From assembly GCA_015068935.1 (NCBI GenBank), contig SVJO01000003.1:1-64000 (forward strand): a DNA stretch of 64,000 nt. Reading direction: 5' to 3'. The position numbers and the translations under genes were made by a program. Position 1 is the stretch's first letter, and each line of letters starts with the position of its first letter. Below, one piece after another: positions 8,541 to 17,666 of this stretch. Source of the DNA: Oscillospiraceae bacterium. Its GTDB lineage: Bacteria > Bacillota > Clostridia > UBA1381 > UBA9506. A model generated the notes under the pieces. That model searched no databases. It saw nothing but the letters and a program-made list of their open reading frames with translations, and was not told the DNA's origin.

Positions 8541-8850
8541 AAAAGGGGGTGTAGCAAAATGCACACACCACACAAGGCAAGGAAATTGTATAATAAAGCC
8601 ATTTAATTAAAACAAAAAGTTTGAAATGAAGGAAAACTTAATGTAGAAATTCGTCGCTTGACGAATTTCTGTTAAAAAAGCCTTGTGTTTTGAACAAACT
8701 TCGCCTCTCGCTGTATACACATACAGCTTCGGGTAACCTGACAATACCTATATACAGGTATTGTCAGCTCAGTTTGTCCAATCTGTGCTATTTTTCGTCC
8801 ACCCCAAAAGGAGCTGTAGCAAAATGATTTCATTTTGCTACAGCTCCTTT
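8541..8850 (+). repeat. Dispersed structured repeat, copy A (candidate ncRNA and/or MITE)
   Basis: High-similarity match to 51191-51494; multiple stems listed in findings; imperfect terminal inverted repeats AATAAAAGGGGGTGTAGCAAAATG / CATTTTGCTACAGCTCCTTTATT. Confidence 0.85.
8807..8850. terminator. Long bidirectional terminator-like hairpin closing copy A
   Basis: aaaggagctgtagcaaaatga / tcattttgctacagctccttt, ~20-bp perfect stem between convergent genes. Confidence 0.75.
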
Positions 8851-8851
8851 A

Positions 8852-10027
8852 TTATAAATTGAAAGGCTTTAAGCTCCTGTCTAAAATTCCCGTTATATAG
8901 GCGATTAATGTTCCATAATTTGTCATGGGCACATTATCTCTTTTTGCTTTTTCCATTCGGCTTTTAACCGCCTTATCATTTAGCATACAGCCTCCGCAGT
9001 GAACAATGAGTTTATATTCGCTCACATCAAGGGGGAATTCGCCCCCGCTTGTGAATTCAAATTCAATCTGCTTTTTTGTATGCTTTAAAATCATATTCGG
9101 AATTTTTACTGTTCCTATGTCTTTGCATTGGCGATGGTGCGTGCATCCTTCTGATATAAGCACCTTATCCCCGTCTGATAATGTTTCCAGTGTTTTCGCG
9201 CCTTTTGCAAGTTCCTCTAAATTTCCTTTTTTTCGTGCAAACAGAATAGAAAATGATGTCAAAGGGATATCATAGGGAACAATTTCCGAGACAACCTTAA
9301 AGACTTGCGAATCAGTTATACACAGCTTTGGCTTTTTTGAAAGAGAAGAAAGCATGGAAGAAAGCTCATTTTCCTGGGTGACTATAGCGCATGCCCCTGA
9401 ATCTAAGATGTCTCTTATTGTCTGCTGCTGAGGCAGTATCAACCTTCCTTTGGGGGCAGATTCATCAATGGGCGTTACCAAAACAACGATATCTCCCTTT
9501 TCTATCAAATCGCCGACCAGCCTTTTCTCATGAAGAGTTTCAGGCATTAGCAAGGCGAGTTTTTCTTTGAGCTTATCTATGTTTTCCCCCGTTTTACTGC
9601 TTACATAAAACGCACCTTCAATATCTCTTTGTGCAATATCGCATTTATTATAAACAACAAGATAAGGAATTTCCTTTTCCTTAAACTTTTCTTCGATAGC
9701 TATGTCATTTTCGCTCATTTTAAGTCTTGCATCTACAACCAAAATCGCAATATCAGTTTTATCAAGGACACCGAGCGCTTTTTCAACTCTTTTTTTTCCG
9801 AGTTCTCCCGTATCATCAAGTCCAGGTGTATCAATAATTAAAACGGGGCCTAAAGGAAGAAGCTCCATAGCTTTTTCCACAGGGTCGGTTGTTGTTCCCA
9901 AAACATCGGAAACAATTGCAATATTCTGTGATGTTATTGCATTTATAAGGCTTGATTTTCCTGCGTTTCTGTTGCCGAATATACCGATATGGATTCTGTT
10001 TGAATTAGGTGATGAGTTTAAGCTCAT
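8852..10027 (-). CDS. hydF: [FeFe] hydrogenase H-cluster maturation GTPase HydF
   Basis: N-terminal GTPase (GNRNAGKSSLINA, DTPG) and C-terminal conserved residues GCTHHRQCKDIG...HCGGCMLN. Confidence 0.95.
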   Translation of the reverse strand: MSLNSSPNSNRIHIGIFGNRNAGKSSLINAITSQNIAIVSDVLGTTTDPVEKAMELLPLGPVLIIDTPGLDDTGELGKKRVEKALGVLDKTDIAILVVDARLKMSENDIAIEEKFKEKEIPYLVVYNKCDIAQRDIEGAFYVSSKTGENIDKLKEKLALLMPETLHEKRLVGDLIEKGDIVVLVTPIDESAPKGRLILPQQQTIRDILDSGACAIVTQENELSSMLSSLSKKPKLCITDSQVFKVVSEIVPYDIPLTSFSILFARKKGNLEELAKGAKTLETLSDGDKVLISEGCTHHRQCKDIGTVKIPNMILKHTKKQIEFEFTSGGEFPLDVSEYKLIVHCGGCMLNDKAVKSRMEKAKRDNVPMTNYGTLIAYITGILDRSLKPFNL

Positions 10028-10039
10028 AGAAAGCCTCCT

Positions 10040-11458
10040 TTAAAACCTGAAATCGCGTTTTCCGTCTGTAATATTTTTTATGTTATTCTCCGCTATTGTG
10101 CGCACCTTTTCGTTTGGTATGTTTAAAAGCTCGGATTGTATCATTTTCTCTCCGATTTTTCTTGTGTCGGGCGAGGCATAGTCCTCTAAATATTCTTTTA
10201 AAGTCATGAGTGCGTTTGGATGGCAACAGTTTTGTATCTGCCCGTTTTTTAAAAGAGTCATAAATCTGTCTCCCGTTCTGCCTTCGCGGTAGCAAGCAGT
10301 ACAGAATGATGGGATATAACCGCATTCTATGAGCCAACGGACAACCTCATCTAAAGTTCTTGTATCACTGACATCAAACTGTGATGAATTTTCTTCTTCA
10401 AGCTCAGGCTTGTCATATCCGCCCACACTTGTTTTTGAACCTCCGCTTATCTGTGAGACACCAAGGTGGAGTGCACGCTCCCTACATTCTTTTGATTCTC
10501 TTGTCGAGATAATCATGCCTGTATAGGGAACAGCAATTCTTATGCATGCGATAATTTTTGCAAAGATATCATCATTTATTCCGTTGTCAAAGGAATCGGC
10601 ATCTATTCCGCTTGCAGAACGTATTCTCGGAACACTGATTGTATGCGGGCCGACACCATGCACAGCCTCCAGGTGCTCTGCGTGCATTAAAAGTCCTGCA
10701 AATTCATAGCGGTAAAGCTCTAAACCGAATAAAACGCCAAGCCCCACATCGTCAATTCCGCCCTGCATCGCCCTGTCCATAGCCTCTGTGTGATATGCGT
10801 AGTTGTGCTTTGGACCTGTCGGATGGAGTTTTTCATAGCTTTCCTTGTGGTATGTTTCCTGAAAAAGAATATATGTTCCTATTCCCGCATCTTTAAGTTT
10901 TCGGTAGTTTTCGACAGTGGTTGCCGCAATGTTTACGTTAACTCTGCGGATAGCTCCGTTTTTGTGCTTGATAGAGTAGATTGTGTTTATACATTCTAAA
11001 ATATATTCTATAGGGTTATTTACGGGGTCCTCGCCTGATTCGATAGCAAGACGCTTGTGCCCCATATCCTGAAGGGCTATGACCTCTCGTTTCACTTCCT
11101 CCTGCGTCAGTTTTTTTCTTGTAATATTTTTATTTTTGTAGTGATACGGACAGTAAACACAGCCGTTTACACAGTAGTTTGAAAGATATAAGGGAGCAAA
11201 CATAACTATACGGTTTCCGTAAAAATCCTTTTTTATTTGCTCAGCCAAGGCATAAATTTCGTTTAGTCTTTCTTCGTTTTCGCATGCTAAAAGGACTGAA
11301 GCCTCTCTGTGTGAAAGACCTTTTCTTTCCTTTGCCTTTTTGATAATGCTGTCAATAAGCTCAAAGTTGTTCTTGTTTGCATCTGCATATGCCAAAGTAT
11401 CTAAGATTTCTTCGTGGCTTATAAATTCTTCTGCTTTTAATGATTTTTTGTCATACAT
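10040..11458 (-). CDS. hydG: [FeFe] hydrogenase H-cluster radical SAM maturase HydG
   Basis: Radical SAM CxxxCxxC (SNYCVNGCVYCPYHYKNKNITRKKLTQEEV), biotin/thiamin synthesis-associated domain, CTACYREGRTGDRFM. Confidence 0.95.
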   Translation of the reverse strand: MYDKKSLKAEEFISHEEILDTLAYADANKNNFELIDSIIKKAKERKGLSHREASVLLACENEERLNEIYALAEQIKKDFYGNRIVMFAPLYLSNYCVNGCVYCPYHYKNKNITRKKLTQEEVKREVIALQDMGHKRLAIESGEDPVNNPIEYILECINTIYSIKHKNGAIRRVNVNIAATTVENYRKLKDAGIGTYILFQETYHKESYEKLHPTGPKHNYAYHTEAMDRAMQGGIDDVGLGVLFGLELYRYEFAGLLMHAEHLEAVHGVGPHTISVPRIRSASGIDADSFDNGINDDIFAKIIACIRIAVPYTGMIISTRESKECRERALHLGVSQISGGSKTSVGGYDKPELEEENSSQFDVSDTRTLDEVVRWLIECGYIPSFCTACYREGRTGDRFMTLLKNGQIQNCCHPNALMTLKEYLEDYASPDTRKIGEKMIQSELLNIPNEKVRTIAENNIKNITDGKRDFRF

Positions 11459-11462
11459 ATTT

Positions 11463-12506
11463 TTAACCTTCCTTTTTGTAGTCGCCGCGGCTTGAAACTA
11501 TTTCATATCCTGCCGCTTTTACTTGTTCCATAAGTTTTGAAAGCCCTTCTTTCGCCTCTTCATTTAAAAAAGCCTTTCCGTCATATAACGAGTAGAGCTT
11601 TCTTAAATTCACAGGTGATAGATTGGGCATAATTACATTTGCACCTGCCATGATGCCCTTGATGCGCCCTGAGGAAGAAAGTGTACTTAAAGCTGTTGTT
11701 GCAGGTATCAGCGCATTTGGAAGAGTAAGTCTTGTAAGAGCTATCATGAAAAGTGTCAACTCTAAGTCTCCCTGCCTATAGTCCTTAAACGGAGTATCTT
11801 TGTGCGGCAGGAACGGACCTATTCCAACCATGTGCGGTTTTAGCTTCATTAAAAAACACATATCGTCAGCTAAATTTTCGGCTGTCTGAAACGGTGAGCC
11901 TACCATAAAGCCTGTCCCCACCTGATAGCCAATCTCCCTTAAATCAAAAAGGCATTTTTTTCTTTCGTCAAGCGATAAATACACAGGGTGAAGTCTTTTA
12001 TAATGGCAATTATCTGCAGTTTCGTGCCTGAGCAGATACCTGTCTGCACCTGCTCTGTAGAGCCTTTCATAAGACGAACGTGATTTTTCTCCAAGTGATA
12101 AAGTAACGGCACAGTCAGGATATCTCTCTTTTATTGAACGTATGATACTCTCCATAACATCGTCTGAAAAGAAACTGTCCTCGCCCCCCTGCAGAACAAA
12201 GGTGCGAAAGCCTAAGCTATAACCTTCCATGCAGCATTTTAAGATATCTTCCTCAGAAAGTCTGTATCTGGTTAAGGAGGTGTTCGAATTCCTTATACCG
12301 CAGTAGAAACAGTCATTTTTGCAGTAGTTTGAAATTTCGATTAAGCCTCTGATATAGACATCTGTTCCGTAAACACTTTTTCTTACTTCATCTGCCTCTT
12401 TAAAAATATGCTCACAAATTTCAGGAGTTCTGTTTTTTATTAAAAAAACAAATTCATCTTTAGAGAGACTGTTGTTTTTTTTAAGTTTATCTATTAAATC
12501 TTTCAT
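11463..12506 (-). CDS. hydE: [FeFe] hydrogenase H-cluster radical SAM maturase HydE
   Basis: IEISNYCKNDCFYCGIRNSN radical SAM motif; adjacent to hydG/hydF. Confidence 0.95.
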   Translation of the reverse strand: MKDLIDKLKKNNSLSKDEFVFLIKNRTPEICEHIFKEADEVRKSVYGTDVYIRGLIEISNYCKNDCFYCGIRNSNTSLTRYRLSEEDILKCCMEGYSLGFRTFVLQGGEDSFFSDDVMESIIRSIKERYPDCAVTLSLGEKSRSSYERLYRAGADRYLLRHETADNCHYKRLHPVYLSLDERKKCLFDLREIGYQVGTGFMVGSPFQTAENLADDMCFLMKLKPHMVGIGPFLPHKDTPFKDYRQGDLELTLFMIALTRLTLPNALIPATTALSTLSSSGRIKGIMAGANVIMPNLSPVNLRKLYSLYDGKAFLNEEAKEGLSKLMEQVKAAGYEIVSSRGDYKKEG

Positions 12507-12781
12507 GATTTTTCCTCTTTGGGCGTTTTTGAATATATTGTTTTTGTGTAAGCTCCCTCTATCATTCCGAGCTTTCCCGAAAGAGCGCTTATAATATTTG
12601 ACGGAGCATCAAGAGCAATGCTTATTATGGAAATTTCGCGCTTGCGGTAGGGAATACCCATGCGTCCTATGATATAATCACCATATTCATGCAAAATGGA
12701 GTTTATCTTTTGCGCCGCCTCGTATTTTTCAATTATTATTCCAATTAATGCAACACGTTTATCCATGGTCTTTCCTTTCAT
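12503..12781 (-). CDS. TM1266-family iron-only hydrogenase system regulator
   Basis: Small ACT-like protein (KRVALIGIIIEKYEAAQKINSILHEYGDYIIGRMGIPYRKREISIISIALDAPSNIISALSGKLGMIEGAYTKTIYSK) directly upstream of hydE. Confidence 0.88.
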   Translation of the reverse strand: MKGKTMDKRVALIGIIIEKYEAAQKINSILHEYGDYIIGRMGIPYRKREISIISIALDAPSNIISALSGKLGMIEGAYTKTIYSKTPKEEKS

Positions 12782-12792
12782 TAAATAACAAA

Positions 12793-12816
12793 AAAGTGCG
12801 CCAAAAGGCGCACTTT
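12793..12816 (-). terminator. Intrinsic terminator / attenuator in the leader of the hyd maturation operon
   Basis: aaagtgcgcc-aaaa-ggcgcacttt, 10-bp stem, followed on the minus strand by T-run, between a promoter and the start codon at 12781. Confidence 0.75.
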
Positions 12817-12901
12817 AAAAAGCTCAGAAAACTATTTTTTATACGCCTTTCCACTCAGAACGAATCTTCGTGCGTCAGTACGTTATCTATTCTTTGTTAA
12901 T

Positions 12902-12930
12902 ATTTTAACATAGCAAATTTTATCTGTCAA
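12902..12930 (-). promoter_or_regulatory. Sigma-A promoter of the hyd maturation operon
   Basis: Minus strand TTGACA (12930-12925), 17-nt spacer, TAAAAT (12907-12902). Confidence 0.75.
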
Positions 12931-12944
12931 GCATTTAGGACTGA

Positions 12945-14495
12945 TTATTTTACAGGGATTAAAAGTTTTTGTCCTGGGATTATGAGGTCGCTTTCGAGCT
13001 TGTTAGCATCCTTAATAGATTTTACTGTTGTGTTATAGTGTTTAGCTATATTCCAGAGTGTGTCGCCCTTTTGCACAAAGTATATCACAAGCTGGGAAAG
13101 AGATGTATTTTCAGGCAGTTCCTCCATATTACACTCAAGAATAAGGTCGACGGTAAAATTCTCTGTAAGGCGCAGGAAAAATTCTACGTTGGTACGTATT
13201 TCAATTTCAGATTCGCTGTAGATATTAAAATTTGTACCGAGAAGTGATATATCATATTCACATAAAAGCTCGCCTTCGTTTGCGTCTATATCAAAATCGT
13301 GGCGGAATGAAAACTCACATGTCTCCGAGTGGAGCGCCCCGTTTGTGTCTGAATAGAGAACTGTCGCTGTAACATCTCCGATTAAGCTGAGTTTGCCCTC
13401 TGAGAGTGAATATTCACGTATAACAGGATTTGATACAACACTGTAGACACGAGAAAGGGCAGATGAGTTTTTCGGGAGAGAGAAGGTGTTTTTAAGAGAG
13501 GCTCTGCTCTGACCTTCTGTTATTCCTCTCTTTAATATTTTCTTTTCGCGCTTTAATTCACATTTTTTTCCTGGGAAATATAAATCGTCTATGAATTCCA
13601 CATCATAAATTTTAGATGCAGTTATATTTGCGCAGATTGTAAGAGAAATTAAAAGCTCTCTCATATCCCCGTTTTCATCATTCTGGCAAATAGCTGAAAA
13701 GTCCTTTACGTCATATGTCACATTACAGATGCAGTCATCGGAAAGCCCTTCAACATACAGAGTTTCGGCAAAAGGCAATTCATGCTCCATTGTTTCGTGA
13801 ATAAATGAATCTGTAAATCCTGAATATAATGTAGAGATAGAGACTGTACCCTTTATATATAGCTGTTCTTCTGAAACCTTACATTCGCCTTTTACTACTG
13901 TTATATTTGTTTTCAAAAGCTCCTCAATATCGCATTTTGCTGCAGGTACTGATATTGTTTCAGAAAAGATAAATTCCTTCTGCACATCAACAGGAGTCGT
14001 ATGTATAGTAACGGCCTGCTTTTTAGTTTCAGCATCTAATTCCTCACTTGGCAGCGAAATAAATGAAAGCTCAGAGGGAATATATGCTTTTAAGGAGAGC
14101 TTCAATGTAATTTTAAGATTAACTTTGCGGGAGTTTAAAAGAGTGCAGTTTATTGCAACAATTTCTGCTTTAACGCTAAGACTGGGATTTTCTCCTGTGA
14201 AGGAAAAGGTATCAGAAAAGTTTAGTTTAGTACAAAGACTCTTGATTTTAGGAGCGCCTTCTTCGGAGATATCAGGACTGTAAAGCACATTAACGGACAA
14301 ATCTCCCGAAACAGTAATTTTGCCATTTTCATATATTTTTTCACAAATGGCAGGCTGAGCATCGGTCATGAGAATTTTCTTTATGTCGGGATTAACGTCG
14401 GGGACGATGACATCGCCTTCAACAAGCAGGATTGAGCTTTCGTTTTTTTTGAGCTCGCTTAAATTTATGGATTCTCTTTCAAAATTAACTGTCAT
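12945..14495 (-). CDS. DUF3794 (SPOCS) and LysM domain protein
   Basis: Repeated DUF3794-like segments and C-terminal LysM (YFVQKGDTLWNIAKHYNTTVKSIKDANKLESDLIIPGQKLLIPV). Confidence 0.88.
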   Translation of the reverse strand: MTVNFERESINLSELKKNESSILLVEGDVIVPDVNPDIKKILMTDAQPAICEKIYENGKITVSGDLSVNVLYSPDISEEGAPKIKSLCTKLNFSDTFSFTGENPSLSVKAEIVAINCTLLNSRKVNLKITLKLSLKAYIPSELSFISLPSEELDAETKKQAVTIHTTPVDVQKEFIFSETISVPAAKCDIEELLKTNITVVKGECKVSEEQLYIKGTVSISTLYSGFTDSFIHETMEHELPFAETLYVEGLSDDCICNVTYDVKDFSAICQNDENGDMRELLISLTICANITASKIYDVEFIDDLYFPGKKCELKREKKILKRGITEGQSRASLKNTFSLPKNSSALSRVYSVVSNPVIREYSLSEGKLSLIGDVTATVLYSDTNGALHSETCEFSFRHDFDIDANEGELLCEYDISLLGTNFNIYSESEIEIRTNVEFFLRLTENFTVDLILECNMEELPENTSLSQLVIYFVQKGDTLWNIAKHYNTTVKSIKDANKLESDLIIPGQKLLIPVK

Positions 14496-14571
14496 AGTTA
14501 AACCTCCGTGAAAATATTGTTTGTAGAATAATATTCACCGGAAGCTGAAAATATTCCGCCTGAACAAAAAA

Positions 14572-14600
14572 GATGATGTAAAAATCATTTTTACATCATC
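14572..14600 (-). terminator. Intrinsic terminator after trkH
   Basis: gatgatgtaaaaat-c-atttttacatcatc with T6 on the minus strand. Confidence 0.75.
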
Positions 14601-14607
14601 TGTCTTA

Positions 14608-16047
14608 TTATTGTTTTTTCCATGTATGAGGCACAAATATTAAAAGCATTGGAAATATTTCAAGTCTTCCTGCAAGCATATTAAACATGAACACATATTT
14701 TGAAAGAGCGGAAAACGCTGAGAAATTTCCTGTAGGACCGACTGTATCAAGTCCGGGACCGACGTTATTGATTGTTGTGATAACAGCTGTCAGATTTGTT
14801 GTAAAGCTGAAATTATCAAGACTTACAATCAGGAAGGAAAGCATTAAAATACTCATATATGAAATCAGGAATATGTTAACTGAACGTATAACGTCATGCT
14901 CAATGCTTTTTCCGTCAAGTTTAATTATTTTGATGCTTGAAGGATGGAGAAGATGGAAAAGCTCCTTTCTTACCGTTTTAGCCATTATTATAAATCTTGA
15001 AACCTTCATGCCGCCGCCTGTCGAGCCTGCACATGCTCCTACGAACATAAGGATAATAAGTAAAGACTTGGAAAACTGGGGCCACAGATTAAAATCAACT
15101 GTGGAAAAGCCTGTTGTTGTCATGATTGAGGCTACTGAAAAAGCACTGTGGCGCAGGGCATCGGCACTTGATGAAAACCTTGAGTTTATGTTCAAAAAAA
15201 TTAAAAGCGAGGCAACTATAAATATGCCGACATAGTAACGCAGCTCGGTAATCTTAAAGCCTTGAAGAGGTTTTTTTATAAGGAACATATAATAAAAATT
15301 GAAGTTAACGCCATATAAGAGCATGAATATTGTAATAACCCATTGTATATATGGGCTAAACGATGCGACACTGTCGTTATATATTCCAAATCCGCCTGTT
15401 CCTGCAGTTGCAAAAACTGTTACTAAGGCTTCGTATACTGTCATACCTCCGAGTAATAAAAAAATCATATTGGCTATTGACAGAGCAATATAAATTCCAT
15501 ACAGGATAAGTGCTGTTGAGCGGACCTTAGGAACGAGCTTTCCGACAGATGGCCCAGGGCTTTCTGAGCGCATGAGATGAAAGCTGTGACCGCCTGAGAG
15601 AGGCATTAAGGCCAGTAGGAAAACCAAAACTCCCATGCCGCCAATCCAATGAGTAAAGCTCCTCCAGAAAAGTGAAGTTTTAGATAGCGCCTCAACATCT
15701 GTCAAAATTGTTGCACCTGTTGTAGTAAAGCCTGAAACAGTCTCAAAAAGTGCATCTGTAAAACTTTTGATTTCCCCTGAAACAACAAAGGGGAGTGCAC
15801 CCATGATGCTGATAAAAATCCATGAAAGCGCTACAGCAATAAAGCCTTCTTTAGCATAAAAGACTTTTGTTTTCGGTTTTATTTTTTTTAGTGAAAGCCC
15901 GACTAAAAGACATAAAATTGAGACTATTAAATAGTCAATTCCGACATTTTCGGCATAGACTAAAGAAACAATACAGGGAAGTGCTATGAAAAATGATTCA
16001 AAGAGAAACACTGTTCCAAGTATTGAAAAAATCATTGGAAAATTCAT
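14608..16047 (-). CDS. trkH: TrkH/KtrB-family potassium uptake membrane protein
   Basis: Multi-TM protein with K+ selectivity loops (TTTGATIL, GTGGFGI, TTTGFSTVD, GACAGSTGGGMKVSR). Confidence 0.92.
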   Translation of the reverse strand: MNFPMIFSILGTVFLFESFFIALPCIVSLVYAENVGIDYLIVSILCLLVGLSLKKIKPKTKVFYAKEGFIAVALSWIFISIMGALPFVVSGEIKSFTDALFETVSGFTTTGATILTDVEALSKTSLFWRSFTHWIGGMGVLVFLLALMPLSGGHSFHLMRSESPGPSVGKLVPKVRSTALILYGIYIALSIANMIFLLLGGMTVYEALVTVFATAGTGGFGIYNDSVASFSPYIQWVITIFMLLYGVNFNFYYMFLIKKPLQGFKITELRYYVGIFIVASLLIFLNINSRFSSSADALRHSAFSVASIMTTTGFSTVDFNLWPQFSKSLLIILMFVGACAGSTGGGMKVSRFIIMAKTVRKELFHLLHPSSIKIIKLDGKSIEHDVIRSVNIFLISYMSILMLSFLIVSLDNFSFTTNLTAVITTINNVGPGLDTVGPTGNFSAFSALSKYVFMFNMLAGRLEIFPMLLIFVPHTWKKQ

Positions 16048-16072
16048 TTGAAGTTCATCTCCGCATGTTTAA

Positions 16073-17428
16073 TTATTTAAGAATTTTACCAAGGTCTGTA
16101 AGACCTGTTAGGGTAGTTGTTACAATAACTGTGTCACCAGGTAAGATGACGTCACTACCTTTTGGAATTATAATTTTTCCGTTTCTGTTTATACAGCTGA
16201 TAAGAATATTTTTCCTTATGTTTAAGTCCTGAAGAGGAATGCCGATAACGGGGGAAGAATCAGTAACCCTGAATTCAAGTGCCTCGACTTTGTTTCCGAC
16301 TATCTTATAAAGTGTTTCTACATTACTTCCCACAGAGTTTTGCATTGCTCTTACATACTGGAGAATTCTGTCAGATGTTATGAATTTGGGATAAACAATA
16401 CTTCCAAGATCGAGCTTATTTATGATAACATCAAAATTCTGCCTTTTGATTTTTGTAATAACCTTTGCATTTGACTGATTTTTAACGTAGAGAGAAAGCA
16501 TAATGTTTTCCTCATCTAAGTTAGTAAGCGAAACAAAGGACTCGCAGGACTCAAGGCCTTCAGATAAAAGTGTGTTCTGGTCTGTGCCGTCACCCCAGAT
16601 TATCATTGCCTCGGGAAGAAGCTCAGAGAGTTCTTCGCATCTTTTCTTGTTCTGTTCTATTATCTTAACATGAATTCCCATGTGAAGAAGCTGGTGCGCA
16701 AGATAATAAGAAATTTTGCCGCCGCCTACTATAATAGTATTTTTGACGGGCTCAGCCAGAATTCCTGCCTTTTTGAAAAATTCTGCCGCAACCTTAGGGG
16801 GAGCAACCATTGAAACAATATCATGCTCGTAAAGCATTGTAGTACCAACAGGTATTATAACATCGTCGCCCCGCTGTATACAGCATATCAGCACATCGCA
16901 CTTAAAACGGGCACGCAGGTCAGATAACCTTAGATTATTGAGCTTGGAATTCCTTGTAATTTCAAACTCAAGAATTTCTACCCTGCCTTTTGCAAAAGTA
17001 TCTATTTTAATAGCACTCGGAAATCTTAATATACGGGCGATTTCTGTTGCTGTTGCAAGCTCAGGGTTTATTATCATGGCAAGGCCTAATTCTTCTTTAA
17101 AAAAGCTCAGCTCTTTGTTGTAGATAGGGTTTCGCACCCTTGCAATAGTCTTACTGTTACCTGCTTTTTTTGCAGTCAGGCAACACAGAAGATTAAGCTC
17201 ATCAGATGCCGTTACGGCAATGAGCAAATCAGCAGTTTCTATGCCTGCCTCAATAAGAACATTATAACTTGCGCCATGGCCGACAACCGTCATAACGTCA
17301 AGAGTGTTCGTGGTTTCATTTAATATATCGGGATTAGTATCAACGAGTGTTAAATCATGTCCTTCAGAGGAAAGCTGTTCTGCCAGGGAAGAACCAACTT
17401 TTCCGCATCCAACAATAATAATTTTCAT
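16073..17428 (-). CDS. trkA: Trk system potassium transporter TrkA
   Basis: Two Rossmann RCK-N domains (IIIVGCGKVGSSLAEQL; TIIVGGGKISYYLAHQL) and RCK-C domains. Confidence 0.93.
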   Translation of the reverse strand: MKIIIVGCGKVGSSLAEQLSSEGHDLTLVDTNPDILNETTNTLDVMTVVGHGASYNVLIEAGIETADLLIAVTASDELNLLCCLTAKKAGNSKTIARVRNPIYNKELSFFKEELGLAMIINPELATATEIARILRFPSAIKIDTFAKGRVEILEFEITRNSKLNNLRLSDLRARFKCDVLICCIQRGDDVIIPVGTTMLYEHDIVSMVAPPKVAAEFFKKAGILAEPVKNTIIVGGGKISYYLAHQLLHMGIHVKIIEQNKKRCEELSELLPEAMIIWGDGTDQNTLLSEGLESCESFVSLTNLDEENIMLSLYVKNQSNAKVITKIKRQNFDVIINKLDLGSIVYPKFITSDRILQYVRAMQNSVGSNVETLYKIVGNKVEALEFRVTDSSPVIGIPLQDLNIRKNILISCINRNGKIIIPKGSDVILPGDTVIVTTTLTGLTDLGKILK

Positions 17429-17607
17429 TTCTATAAATCATTTCCTTTACAGGTATTTTGTTACTCTATTTTACTCTAAACCCATCATAAAGTCAATATG
17501 TTTTTTTCTGGGTAAAAATTTATCTGGTATTATTTTATATAGTTTTTTATTTTTGAGATAATATTAGTATAGTTTGTTAAAAAATTATGTTAAATAGAAT
17601 ATAAATA

Positions 17608-17636
17608 TTGACTTTTTTTCTAAAATTTTTTATAAT
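17608..17636 (+). promoter_or_regulatory. Sigma-A promoter of the atp operon
   Basis: TTGACT, 17 nt, TATAAT. Confidence 0.7.
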
Positions 17637-17666
17637 AATTAGAAAATGTAAAAGGAGGCTCATCAT

